A DNA stretch of 55,240 nucleotides from Candolleomyces eurysporus (Eukaryota > Basidiomycota > Agaricomycetes > Agaricales > Psathyrellaceae). The translations under genes were made by a program, and so were the position numbers. The DNA lies in assembly GCA_027579435.1 (NCBI GenBank), contig JANBPK010001503.1, forward strand, positions 1-55,240, in the 5' to 3' direction. This document shows, piece by piece, positions 22,901-33,719 of this stretch. Under the pieces are notes generated by a model, which saw only the letters and a list, made by a program, of their open reading frames with translations, did not search any database and was not told the DNA's origin. How positions within the stretch are numbered: position 1 is the first letter of the stretch; every line of letters starts with the position of its first letter.

Positions 22901-23465
22901 CTGTGGGGAGATTATGGATGCCGTGGAGAGGTCGATGAGGGCTGTGATCGCCAAGAAAGATTGGGATTCTGTTCTGAGTACGGAACTCCGGAATGAAGCC
23001 CTGGCTTCGTACAAGAGGAACCGAGGACGAGGGGAGGGACTCGATTTCAAAGTCCCCGGACGGGAGTTGGGTGAGGCGATGGTCAGGATGGATTTCTTGA
23101 GGGACTTCATTTATTGGGGAGGGTTGGAAGTTCTTGATACGCACCAGCCGGAGACTGAAGGTGATCATCAGTTCATCATGAGGAAATGGTTGAATCAGAA
23201 TGGGCAAGGTTCGGCGGCGGGGTGGCCGTGTACCTTGGTGTTGAGGTTAGAAAGTGTGAGGTCGAGGGGTGCAGACCGGGAGAAGTCGAGAGTTGCAGAC
23301 CGGCTTGCAGAACGGGAGAAGTCGAGGGGTGCAGACCGGCTTGCGCCGGAGCAGGAGAAGTCGAGCTTTATGAAGGCGAATAGCGCCGCTGAAAGGCCTA
23401 AAAAGACGATCAGGTGGGTTGATGGGTTGGGACCAAGTTCACTCTGGACGGCCCGCAATGGGTAG
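19917..23465 (+). CDS. NLR-partner-like protein: same N-terminal domain fused to a DUF6699-like domain
   Basis: Eight exons: 19917-20345, 20400-20740, 20795-21485, 21546-21590, 21653-21725, 21783-21833, 21903-22553, 22609-23465 (3138 nt, 1045 residues). Residues 1-550 are clearly homologous to the N-terminal domain of the upstream NLR: for example LFAGSR near the start, HGFRKIFN, LYIVSGCIK, DLLTLSRRKTD, CLFLQGFKLALSRKF and TFHPCDKIAELLLE. All six intron positions and phases in the shared part agree. From about residue 555 it diverges into a Pro/Ser/Gly/Met-rich linker (SIGAPPTPGDFSPFPAASVY). From about 775 to 930 a DUF6699-like domain follows (LNPVLLSPL, LLIVTEPLKYPWCI, VTCGEIMDAVERSMRAV, RMDFLRDFIYWGGLEVL). 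The tail holds an imperfect Arg/Glu-rich repeat. DUF6699 has no known function. The protein could be a signalling partner or decoy of the NLR. A split into two genes near 22000 cannot be excluded. Confidence 0.75.
23261..23365 (+). repeat. Coding minisatellite in the DUF6699-like gene
   Basis: Three consecutive units of 24, 36 and 39 bp begin with GTCGAG and contain GTGCAGACCGG or a close variant; a fourth start follows at 23360. All unit lengths are multiples of three, so the frame is kept. The encoded peptide units read SRGADREK, SRVADRLAEREK and SRGADRLAPEQEK, giving a highly charged tail segment. Length variation between strains would be expected. Confidence 0.8.
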
Positions 23466-23794
23466 CAAACGGTGGAGTCGAGTAGGCATCAGAGCTCAGA
23501 GTTTGAGAGCAGTGACGTACATGAAGATAGTCGTGACGATGACCAGGAATTTGGCGTTGGGACTCGTATTTTTTCTCTCGCTACTTCGATATTTGATTTT
23601 CGCCCGCTCTGCTTTTAACATTTCATAAAGTAACCCGTTCAATTATGCAGAAGAATTCGATATGCCACAGCTACCTGATACGCGGACATACATGGTATCT
23701 AGTTGAATATTATAAACCTATACACAACATACAAAAATTTAAAAGCCCGAGTAGATATAGGATCTCTGTCAAAAGCCAACCCTATGCAGTACTT
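23466..23794. other. Convergent intergenic region
   Basis: A 329-bp gap between the stop codons of the converging DUF6699-like (plus) and F-box (minus) genes. It is AT-rich and holds the two 3' ends. No gene is seen. Confidence 0.5.
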
Positions 23795-26351
23795 TCAGGG
23801 GTCATCAGCACTAATCGCCAACGCCTCGAGGTGCTTTATCGTCTTCTCGTCGTATATGCCATGCCTTCGATGAAGGATGAGTGATAATCAGCATGTTGCC
23901 ATCGGCAATGCGAAAGCAAAGAGATAACCTACTGGTTCCTGAAGTGCCTCAAAGAGTAACGGTTCCATTCTGTCTTAGTGCACGCTGGGCAGATGAAAGT
24001 CGGCGTGACCTTCCCGGGCAAAATATTCTTTTCTGAAACTTTGTAGCAGTTGAGATACGCGGAAGTCTTCGTTTTCCTGTGTATACGAACTTCCGCCAGC
24101 TACGACGGTGCGAAAATTAGCGTCGCCTGCCTGAGGGCAGCATCGAGAGAGAGAGAGAGGGCGAAAGCTTACGAGTTTCGGCCAATGAATCACTCGGACT
24201 GGGGCCTTCGAGGAGCTATTAATGACGTCGTAGCAGAAACAATGGCATTCGAGAGGAGGCGCTTTGCTTCGAAGGTCTTTGGAGCTAGTGTCGTGCGCGA
24301 GGCCAAGAAGATCCAACACTTGAATCGTATGGAGGTATCCTGCTTCACTGAATCGAAGGTGGTCCGTCGACAGGGGATTCACTTTGCTGAATACTTGCTT
24401 TATGTAGGCTCCTGGTACTTCTTCCTTGTTTTCCGACTCTTCGTCCCGTTTGCGCTTTTTCTGCTTATATTTTGTGGGGGCCGCCACGAAACCAGCAGTT
24501 CCGCTTTTCGATAACAGCAGAAAATTGCAGCGATGAGCAAGGACATTGGGATATAGCAAGCCCTTTTCATGGCAAGATTCACATTCGAAGGAAGTGGTCG
24601 CATGGAACAGAGTTTCTCTCGAAATCTCCGAGTTTTTGGAGGAATGAGACTGCTTGACCAACTCCAACAAAGCGTCATCGTGTGTTTGCTGCCACCGGTC
24701 GACGAGTTCTGGAAGCTTAGCGATGGCGGCTTCAGTCACTTCAGCCGATGGACTCTGGCCCAGAGGGGTGTCTTCTAGAGCAGCACGGAATTCCTCCAGA
24801 AACGATATTTCCAGTAGCGTGGGGTGTACCGCTTGACCTTGATGTGGACGAGATGCCATGAACTCGGCGTAGATAGGGATGAGCCATTCTCTGATTCGAC
24901 TTTCAACACAAGCGACCCTTTGCTTGAAATGATGCTTTGCCTTCTGTTGCTCCACCCATTCCAGCATTTCTGGTTCGACCTCTTCCCATTCTGTCATATA
25001 TGTTAGAAACTAAAGCTGAAAACGAGCTCTCAACTCTACCTTCATCCGAAATATCTTTCTTGTAACGGCCGCCGACTAGATCGTGCTTTTTCAGCTCGTC
25101 CCTTACTTCGGGATAGTGAACTTCTTCGTTGTATCCTGAGAAAAAGTTTTATTACGACGACGATGGGCGAGGCCAGAGACAACTTGCCCAGTTCCTTCAA
25201 CCGTTCGATAACTCTAAGTAAAATAGAAATTAAGCGGAGACGCAAGGTGGACAGTAAAAATCACTTACTGGTCTTGCCTCTTCAGACGGATAGAAGCTAT
25301 CATTTGCTCGTCTTGTTCCAAACGTGCTTGGAAAAAGATCTCGCAGGCTTCTGCGTGCTGTGGTTGGAAGTACATCATTAACAAGGCATAGCTTGAAAAC
25401 GGGGAATTCTTCGTTACCTTTGAAATCGCCTTTTGTTTCGCGGTCTGCTCAAGGAGCCATCCTCCCCTTTCTACAGGTGTAAGCTTGTCATATTCCGCCA
25501 TCAGTTCATTCGCAACATCAACATGGTATTTCTCTGCAACGACCTTTGTGAGTATCAACTTATCGTTGGAAATTAATCAAAAACTCGTACTCGGATTCCA
25601 TTCGGAGTAGGAATACGTCTCAAAGCTTTCCTTAGTCATTGGGACGACCGATTTGACCTCCTGGAAGGAACCAGAGAACGCTCGTGCTGTCTTGAACCTA
25701 AAAGTATCGTTATTGCAGGGTTCGGTTGAGAAATGGATGCCTCAGTGCAATGCCGCTTACTTGCAAGGTGCACACTTGTGACAGAGCTGCGTCCTAGCTT
25801 CCATGAACATTAACAATAGGAGATTAGGGTCATCGTCAGCGTTGGTAAGACATTCCTATGCACAACATTCTAATATTAGCAACAGGAGGCCTCAGAGAAC
25901 CACATCAAGAACTTACGTGGCAATAGTCGGTGAACATCAAGTTTGCGTACTGTGCTTCGATCAAATCGTCCGGACACGGAGGAAGGTCTGGAATAGACGC
26001 CAGCGCTTGTGTCCAAATACTTCTTGAGGATCGAACCATCATGATTGAGCGAAGTGCCTTCGTAGTACGCGAAAGATGAATGAGATCGGCTGGCTCAAGA
26101 TGGGAGAAAATCTGGTTGGTCGCAGAGTTTAGTTTGTGCGAGTGACAGCAAATAAGGATTGGACGGCATACCTCGAGCAGAACGTCGAGAGGCATTTCAC
26201 GGATGTACTTCAGGATGGCGCCCTTTTCGGCATTCTGGGCCTGCTTGCGCTCACGCGCTGGGCCTTTGGAAGGCTTGCCAGTGGGTGCGGTGGATTGAGC
26301 GTGTTTCGCCCTCTTCGACCTTCGCAAATCCTGTCGGTCGGTCTTTGCCAT
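23795..26351 (-). CDS. F-box protein with C-terminal C2H2-like finger (copy C)
   Basis: Ten exons in transcript order: 26351-26172, 26111-25917, 25855-25761, 25697-25591, 25533-25269, 25213-25188, 25135-25040, 24990-24173, 24099-23933, 23864-23795 (2019 nt, 672 residues). After a basic N-terminus, the F-box covers about residues 51-95 (REMPLDVLLE, then IFSHLEPADLIHLSRTTKAL). The first intron cuts it at the same place as in the sister genes. F-box proteins recruit substrates to SCF ubiquitin ligases. A Cys-rich segment (TQLCHKCAPCK) follows, then a charged helical region, then a conserved middle containing FECESCHEKGLLYPNVLAHRC. The C-terminus has C631-x2-C634-x11-H646-x4-H651. The sixth intron (25136-25187) uses a GC donor: only that choice keeps the conserved frame into GYNEEVHYPEVRDELKKHDL. 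Target proteins are unknown. Confidence 0.88.
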
Positions 26352-26817
26352 ATCGTTCCCTCAGCTTTGATTACTATGCCGGTAGATTGGAAGGTGATAG
26401 TGGGAGAGCTAAAGAATCGCGTCGTAGGTTGCGCAACGCGTCAATTCCTATGAATGGTGGCAGATGAGGCTCTGCGAAGGTGTGGCGCTGTGCTCGCGTT
26501 CGATTGCCGGGTATGGGAACCAATGTCCTACCAGCGAGTTAGGACGATAGTAGCGGTTGAGGTGTGGATAGGAAATTGGACTGAACTACAGGTCTCAATG
26601 TCGCCCCAGCCCAACCGACTAATAATTTAAATTAGGGTCGTCGGGACCGGGGCGCGTGGGAGCCCGCCTGGTCCCGACTNCCCGAGTTGAGTCACTGTTA
26701 TGGCAAGCGCGTGTGCGCTGCATTGTTCGGAGGTGTGCGTGGGAAATTGACGGTGCCATTTCAGGAGATGTATTAATTACGCTGCCACACGCGTTTTCTT
26801 GTTGACCATCGACCACC
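26352..26817. promoter_or_regulatory. Divergent promoter of the F-box pair C and D
   Basis: A 466-bp gap separates the start codons of two head-to-head paralogous F-box genes, so both promoters must lie here. It is fairly GC-rich around 26636-26690 and has one ambiguous base at 26680. GTCGGGACCGG (26639-26649) and CCTGGTCCCGAC (26667-26678) form an imperfect inverted repeat. No TATA box is obvious. Confidence 0.4.
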
Positions 26818-29377
26818 ATGGCCCGTCAGTCCCGTCGTCTCCAAGAGAGCGTGCAGCCGAAGTATGTTGAGTCGGACAGCGATATGGACGACCAACCTGG
26901 GCCGAGCAGCAGACCATTGAAACGGAAGCGCAAGGCGGAGTCTCCGGCTTCGAGCGCTGCCCCCGCCGATGCTGCTGTAACCACGGTCAGGAGCCAAGCT
27001 GCTGAAAAAGAGCTCGTTAGACCTGCGAAAAGGGTCAGAGGTAAACGAGGTATACTCCAACAGCTCGTTGAAATGCCCTTGGACTTGTTATTTGAGGTCC
27101 GTCTCCTCCCTCCTCCGGGACTTGAATTCACTTCGGGCTGACCGTGAGCTTTATTGCATACCTTCTCCATTTTCAGATATTTGGGGAATTAGATCCCATC
27201 GACGTTCTCAATCTGTCCCGAACCACCAAGGCGCTACGCAATATTCTCATGAGCCGTTCCTCCGCCATGATTTGGAAGGCCGCGTTGGAGAACATACACG
27301 GCCTTCCGCCATGCCCAGATGATCTCAACGAGCCTCAGTGGGTAGATCTCCTGTTCGGAAGAAATTGTCATGTATGTCCCGCTTAGTGCTGGCCCATGTT
27401 CTGGTACTCAAAATACTTGTCCCTTGACCCTAGTTTTGTGACAGGGCCAACCCAATGACCAGCCAAACGTTCGCATGGGAGGCCCGCGCCAAAGGTTGTC
27501 TGAAGTGCATTCTTGCCGAGTAAGTCCATTTTTCCTTCATGGCATCGGTCCCTGACCTCAGTTCACTAGATTCTCAATTAGAGCGTATAATTGCTATGAT
27601 GGGAGGAATATCGTGGATTTGGTACCCTCAATCTATATCGACTCCCAAGGTACTGTATCCTCAATTTTATACTACATTGTCCTTTGAACTTTCTCCTGAT
27701 TCTTATTGTCTTTCTAGGACGACGCTCGGATCGGGGTCTGCACTATCATAATGCAACATATAAGGAATTCGTTGAAATAGAGAAACGCTTGACCAATCTC
27801 GAAGAGCGGGAGGCGTGGTTTGAAGAGAGAAAGGCTGAGAAGCAACGCCGAGCTGAGGTATTTCTTCCACGCCTCTCTCTTGAAACTTACACTGACGTCA
27901 ATAGCATGCTTCTCTTTGCAAAGCTTGGTTCGGCCAGCGCCTGTCGGAGCGCGCAAATGATCGAGAAGAGCTTCGCAAACAAAGGAAAGAGCGGTAAGTG
28001 GACAAATCCGCTCCTGTGACTGGTATAGCTGATAATGAATGGGATAGCTTGCGCAAGAAGCTGATAGACCTTGGGTACAGCTCAATGGTCGAGCTCGCGT
28101 TTGGGCGTCACGATTTCTGGAAGGAGCCAGTTATTGCGGGGGCTTTAAAGAAGGACATGACAGATAGGGGTAGGTCATCCTCCGGCTTTCCTTCATCGAC
28201 AAAGCTGACGTTTCCCAGTTTGGGCTGGAATGGAGGAAAAGGTTATCGATATCATGGAAGGATTTCGCGACGAGTACCTTGAGATCGAACGCGCGAAGCA
28301 ACGCAAGTCAAGGTTCCAATGGCTCCTCGATCTTCACAAGTCCTACGTGGAGAGTAGGCCGCTGGGCGAGCTGACCATTCCGGTAGTGGACCTTTTTGCC
28401 TGCGACGACGTTCGCAATGTTCTTATGTCCGATCCGCTCGAGGAACCGCTCAAACCAGAAGTCGCCGAAGCCATTATAGAATGCATTCCAGAGTATACCG
28501 CTGAATGGCTCTCAAAATCGAAGCAGAAGCTCCTTGACCTTGTGAAGCCTGAGGCCGCTACGCTGAGTATTGCCCCGAAAAATATCACTGAAGAGACTTT
28601 GGATCTCGCCATCGTCGTCTTCGAATGCACCAAATGCTACAGCTATAACAACGACGATTTACAGCACCTAAACCGCGCCCTCAGGCACAAGTGCACTCTC
28701 GATCGTCCTGGTTATGGTTATAAAGAAACGGGTGACAAGGAATTGGATGCATTCTCTGAATACTCCAGCAAAATAATGTGGAACGAGACAAACGCACTGA
28801 AACTCAGACCTCAGGGAGCGAAGTGGTTAATTCCCGCTATCCGACTACTCGGACTCGACCCAGCAACCACGACGGTTGAGACTTTGGATGCGCTGGACCC
28901 GATATTCGAGCTGCAATATACCTATCAAGGCCAATTAACGGCTACCTGGAGAGGTGTCATGGTACAGTACCTTCTGCTTATTTTCCAACGCTACGATTGA
29001 CAAGGACAATCAACCTAGACGCCCAAACCCAGATCTGAATTGAAGATCGTAGATGAAGAGACTGCGACTTATGTTAGGGCGCATTTGAATACGTTGATGA
29101 GAAGCGAAAGAACGCTGTCGAATTACAGGGGGCTTCATTGCACCCACTGCAGGACGTACGAGAAAGTTAACTCCGAAAGCTTGAGGAAGCACTTGAAAGA
29201 AGTGTAAGTATCGAGTCCTCCTCGTTCGCTTTTGCGCTTTTGACTGACCAATTGTCCGAACGGTCTAGACATAACATTGATCCGGCTACCGATGAAGATG
29301 TTTGGGTTAACTGGGATCGCAAACACGAGAGGTTGACTTGGTTGTATTCTAAGCACCCAGGGGCGACTATCATCTAG
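26818..29377 (+). CDS. F-box protein with C-terminal C2H2-like finger (copy D)
   Basis: Ten exons: 26818-27096, 27177-27371, 27434-27519, 27582-27649, 27718-27857, 27905-27993, 28048-28169, 28219-28961, 29019-29203, 29269-29377 (2016 nt, 671 residues). A long basic, Pro/Ser-rich N-terminus (KRKRKAESP and RPAKRVRGKRG, possible nuclear signals) precedes the F-box at about residues 84-130 (VEMPLDLLFE, then IFGELDPIDVLNLSRTTKAL). The second exon has exactly 195 nt, as in copies C and E1. A Cys-x2-Cys segment (GCLKCI) and a charged helical region (RLTNLEEREAWFEERKAEKQ) follow. The C-terminus contains C615-x2-C618-x13-H632-x4-H637, with the last intron falling just before the second His. It is transcribed away from copy C and towards copy E1. 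An SCF adaptor role is inferred from the F-box. Confidence 0.9.
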
Positions 29378-32300
29378 GTCCCAGCTGTTACGGTTCAGGT
29401 CGCATATTTTTCTTGAATCCCCTCTCTCTTGCATACTGCTTAGAACGGTGCCTCGTCTTCGATATACGATGCGGGATATCTTCTCGGACCATGTTTCGGC
29501 AGACCAAGCACTCACATTGGACTCAAAGACGATGCATTTACTTATTAGCATATATTCTTGAACCTTATCATATCAAATTCGAATTCATTTATATATTATC
29601 TTCATAACCGTTGAGAAATTCGGCCCTATACATGACGGGTGTCATCCAGGCCTACGTACTACCACCTCCGAGACTGATATACTGCTCTAACAAAGGGAAA
29701 GAAAGCCTCCAGAGGTTCAACCGGTTTACATAGGCCTTGACTCCGTCTACGCCATCTGGATGCTCGACTCCGTGACTGTAGGTGGTTCATATCGTCAGCA
29801 CAGTTCCGAGAGGTCGCCATTGAGCGACGTCAGGAGGCAGGGGCGATGTACTCACTCTAATAACAAGTGGTCCTCCATGGAATCTCGAGGGAAACCCCCT
29901 TCGGACATGCAAATGTAACAGTCGAGGCGCCTAGTCCAAGCGGGCGGTTGCCTCGCTTGTTCGGCATTGGTGGCTATGACGACGTCTTGGCCTTCGAGTC
30001 TTGCGAAACATTCTGGGTGGAGTTCGGAGCTGTCGTGCGTCTTGCATGTTTGGATCTACGGAGTAAAAGTACACGGAAAGCAAGCCACCCGTCACACGAG
30101 TCTAACAGTGAGTCCAAATGTTTCAGGCCTAGGGGAAGGAAACACGTACAGCTCTCATCCACCTAGCACCCCTCCGTTTGGGTACCACCGGGTCCGGTTG
30201 CGCCAAAGGAGGCACAGGAACCTGGGCTGCTTGCCGAGTCTTCAAATTCCTCGTAGACCTCCTCGTAGCCTGCTTAGTAGCAACCTGAGGAGATATCTTC
30301 TTGATTCCAGTCCTATCCTCGTCGAAACACTGACAGAGACACTCCACATACGGCTGCTTCTCTTCCATATCGCGCACAGTGGTAGTCGAGCTCCAACCAA
30401 GCACGTCGAGCATAGACAACATATGCTGGTGCGTTGCATCGTCGAACTTGATTTTAGGTTCCAATCCTCTCCAAATTCTTATAGAGGATCTGGTAAGTAG
30501 GATGAGCGTAACGTCGTCCTTGACACTCGGGATGTCTGGAAGTTCAATGTCCTGTGGTACGATGGGTGTGGGCATCCCAAGGCTACCAGCAAAATCTTGC
30601 GATTTTGGTTTCCAGGATTCAGTGAACAGACATCGGTGAACGAGGATGAAGGGATACAGGATTTTTTGGTTACAGTCGGTGCAGTGGAAGATCGTAGAAG
30701 CCAGTGGGAGTATTGTTTGAGCCGAGATCTCGTCCGCAGGAGTGTTTTTGTACGTGGAGGATTTCCGCACTACATCAAGGACTTGCTCTATCCTGTTATT
30801 CCTCCATTCCTCGACGAACTTAGGTAGTTGTGCGATGGCGCTTTCAAAGAGATTGGCTGAGAGGTCTTGGTCGAGTGGGAGAGTACACAACGGTGTGCGG
30901 AAGGCTTCGGTCAGACAGACTGCATATAGCGGTGGGATGACGGTGTTGGGCGGATGGGAGAATAAGAGGGATGTGTACGCTGGCTTGACCCAAGTGTTGA
31001 TGCGATCTTGCAGTAAATGTCTAGCTTTGGTTTTGAACCGGCTTTCTCTGCGAATCTCCATTACGGCAACCATCCTTTCCTTCATTGATTCCCATTCTAC
31101 TCAACGTCGTTTGAGTACATAGTCTTGCTGCTGGAGATGAGGGGAGGAGTACCTTCGTCAGTAAGTTCTTTCGCCGGGTGGCCCCAGCCATAAGCTACGT
31201 AAGGGAGTGCTTGAGCTTGATCGACTTCCTCGGCCCACCCTGCCAAGACCTTATGTTAATACCAAAGAGACCATGGTGCACACGGTACTAGGTGAGCCCC
31301 AACTCACCCAAGACTCTCAGTTTTTGTCTGATCCTGATGTGAACCTGTCAGTTGGCGGCTTGAAAGAGCCTGAGAAGGCAAGGAAATACTGACTGCTCTA
31401 GACGTCTTCCTCTGATTGCACCTTCACGTTCTCTCTCTCTTTCTTCTACTTTAACGAGATAATCTTCACAAGCGTTGCCATGCTGGGTAGAAAGTCCGCT
31501 AAGCTTGGGAACGTAACCACCGATGGCAGTTGCGTGTGCCTATACCTTTTCTTTTGCAACCCAAATCTTCCTCTGCTCTTCCTTCCAAGCTTTCTTCGCT
31601 TTGGTTCCCTTGATGTTCTTGTAATCCGCGTAGAGCATCAGAGCAGTTTTTACATGGAACCTGGTACGCTTGTCTATAGCTCGAGGGTCTAAAAAGGCAA
31701 TGGTTAAACGGGAAAGGTCAAAAGCGCTTTGAGGAATTAACCAAGATTACCACCACTTTTACAGGAATAATTTTGCAATTCAACTTTCGTCAAACGGTTC
31801 GTCGTTGCTGGAACGAACTCGGCTAGGGCCAAGCCAATCTTTTCTGGCAATTCTTGCCAGCGTTTGAAGCTGCGTTTACGAACGAGCGCGACGAGATATG
31901 AAAGGATCCACTCGAAGAGCGATATGCAGTACGCACTGTTTGAGGCTGCAAGCCCTACATAGCTGAGTTCGTGCTTCTAGGTAAAGGAGCAATGTCTCGT
32001 CCTTCCCTAGTTTCGAGAGTGGCCGAAGGCATTCCTGAATATCCAGTCCATTGGTAGTCCGTTGGTGCTAAGTTCCATGATGCCAAGCCGTACTTACGTG
32101 ACAGTGGTCGGTAAACATCAAGTAGGCGTATTGAGGCTCTGACAGATCGTCAGGACACGATGGAAGGTCCTCCACAGCGGATAGGACATGGGTCCAAATG
32201 GACTTTGAAGCACGATTCATTAGAAACTTTCTGAACGACTTGGCTGTGCGTGCGATTTGTAGCAAGTCAAGCGGAGGGAGGAGCTTGAGTATCTGTGAAG

Positions 32301-32685
32301 TACCATGTTAGAGCGCCGGAGAATATCCGAGATGGAGATACTGCAAGACAGATCAGTACCTCGCAAAGGATGTCCAGAGGTAGATCAATGAGCACGTCAT
32401 GCTTGAGAGCGCTCTGAGAAGTGCCCGGGGTATTATCTTTATCTCTTGAACTGCTCGTTTGGTTCTTTGGTAAGTTGAGTTTACGTGTCTTTCGAGAAGA
32501 CCCTTTCGCCATGGTGGTTGGAGGAAGAGTTTGTTATCACTTTCCGCAGACTGGTTTGTCAATGACTCTTAGTCTGTTGGATCTGACGGCGAGATTGAGG
32601 CTATACACCATAATCCACGTGGCGGCTACGATCTATGATCACAGGATTCACTAGTATATCATCATCATAACCGTTGAGAAATTCA
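28749..32685. repeat. Tandem duplication, unit 1
   Basis: This unit carries the 3' end of F-box gene D, the short convergent spacer and the whole of F-box gene E1. Unit 2 (32919-36757) repeats it in the same order and orientation with high nucleotide identity. Gene E is offset by about 4.06-4.07 kb. The D part is offset by about 4.17 kb, because about 102 bp are missing from the second copy. Confidence 0.85.
29652..32512 (-). CDS. F-box protein with C-terminal C2H2-like finger (copy E1)
   Basis: Eleven exons in transcript order: 32512-32360, 32292-32098, 32034-31937, 31869-31751, 31688-31546, 31482-31394, 31333-31308, 31239-31153, 31099-30150, 30055-29856, 29775-29652 (2184 nt, 727 residues). 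The F-box lies at about residues 40-85 (IDLPLDILCE, then ILKLLPPLDLLQIARTAKSF). A Cys-containing segment (TQLCRACSLK) follows. A Lys-rich block (FKRWQELPEK to KAKKAWKEEQRKIW) leads to the long exon 9 with IFHCTDCNQKILYPFILVHRC, matching the middle of copy C. The C-terminus has C666-x2-C669-x13-H683-x4-H688. The last intron again sits between the two His. Gene E1 converges with D, their stops being 275 bp apart, and has a near-identical tandem copy E2. It is probably an SCF substrate adaptor; the target is unknown. Confidence 0.88.
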
Positions 32686-32918
32686 AGGTATACATGAAGG
32701 ATGTCCATCGAGGCTACGTGCCACTTCAGATATCAAAATACAGCTCTAACTCAGGATACGTTAGCTTCCAAAGGTTTAACTCGTTCACGTACGCGTACGC
32801 CTTGACTCCGTCTACACCATCTTGATGCTCGACTCTGTGCCTTTGTGTGGTTGCGAAAAATGTATGGCAAGCACAGTTTTGAGGGTCGGCATAAAACGAG
32901 GTCAGGAGGCGACCCATG
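32666..32918 (-). pseudogene. Fragment of an E-type F-box gene (3' end only)
   Basis: On the minus strand, part of the sequence encodes RVEHQDGVDGVKAY and then VNELNLWKLTYPE. This matches the last exon of E1 (HGVEHPDGVDGVKAYVNRLN). The homology starts at the CATAACCGTTGAGAAATT motif (32666) that also lies downstream of E1 and E2. It stops where the D fragment begins at about 32919. No F-box or upstream exons are present, so it is a remnant of an earlier tandem copy. Confidence 0.75.
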
Positions 32919-33460
32919 GCATTCTCTGAATACTCTATCAAAAGAACGTGGAACGAGACGAACGCACTGAAGCTCAGACCTCAGGTAGCGAAGTGGTTGA
33001 TTCCCGCTACCCGACTACTTGAGCTCGACCCAGCAACCACGACAGTTGAAACTTTGGATGCGCTGGACCCGATATTCGAGCTGCAATATACTTATCAAGG
33101 CCAGTCAACGGCTACCCAGAGAGGTGCCACGGTACAGTACCTTTCTGCTTATTTTCCAACGCTACGATTGACAAGGACAATCAACCTAGACCCCAAACCC
33201 CAGATCTGAATTGAAGATCGTGGATGAAGAGACTGCGGATAATGTTAGGGCGCATTTGAATAGTTTGATGAGAAGCAAGAAGTGTAAGTCTCGAGTCCTC
33301 CTCATTCGCGTTTGCGCCTGACCGACCAATTGTCCGATCCGAACGATCTAGACGCAAAATTGATCCAGCTACCGATGAAGATGTTTGGGTTGACTGGGAT
33401 CACAAATACGAGAGGTTGACTTTCTTGTGATCGAGGTACAGAGGGGCGACTATCATCTAG
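32919..33460 (+). pseudogene. Fragment of F-box gene D (3' end, internally deleted)
   Basis: This is homologous to 28749-29377, the C-terminal part of gene D. Matches include WNETNALKLRPQ, KWLIPA, DPATTTVETLDALDPIFELQ and YTYQGQ. About 102 bp that would encode the C-x2-C half of the zinc finger are missing between AAGC and AAGAAGTGTAAG near 33270-33283. The last exon carries an early TGA at about 33427-33429. There is no F-box, start or promoter. It was carried along when the D-3'/E segment was duplicated. Confidence 0.8.
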
Positions 33461-33719
33461 TTCCCAGCTGTTACGGTTCTTGAATCCTTTCTCTCTTACA
33501 TACTGCTTAGAAAGTTGCCTCGTCTTCGACATACGATGCGGGATATCTTCTCGGACCATGTTTCGGCAGACCCAAGCCCTCACATTGGACTCAAAGACGA
33601 TGCATTTACTTATCAGCATATATTCTTGAACCTTGTCATATCAGATTCGAATTCACTAATATATTATCTTCATAACCGTTGAGCAATTCGGCCCTATACA
33701 TGACGGGTGTCATTGAGAC

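Noticed and set aside
29867..31122. Several plus-strand frames of 60-177 codons, repeated at 33936-35258
   Set aside because: They lie antisense to exon 9 and 10 of F-box genes E1 and E2. They recur only because the segment is duplicated, not because they are conserved proteins.
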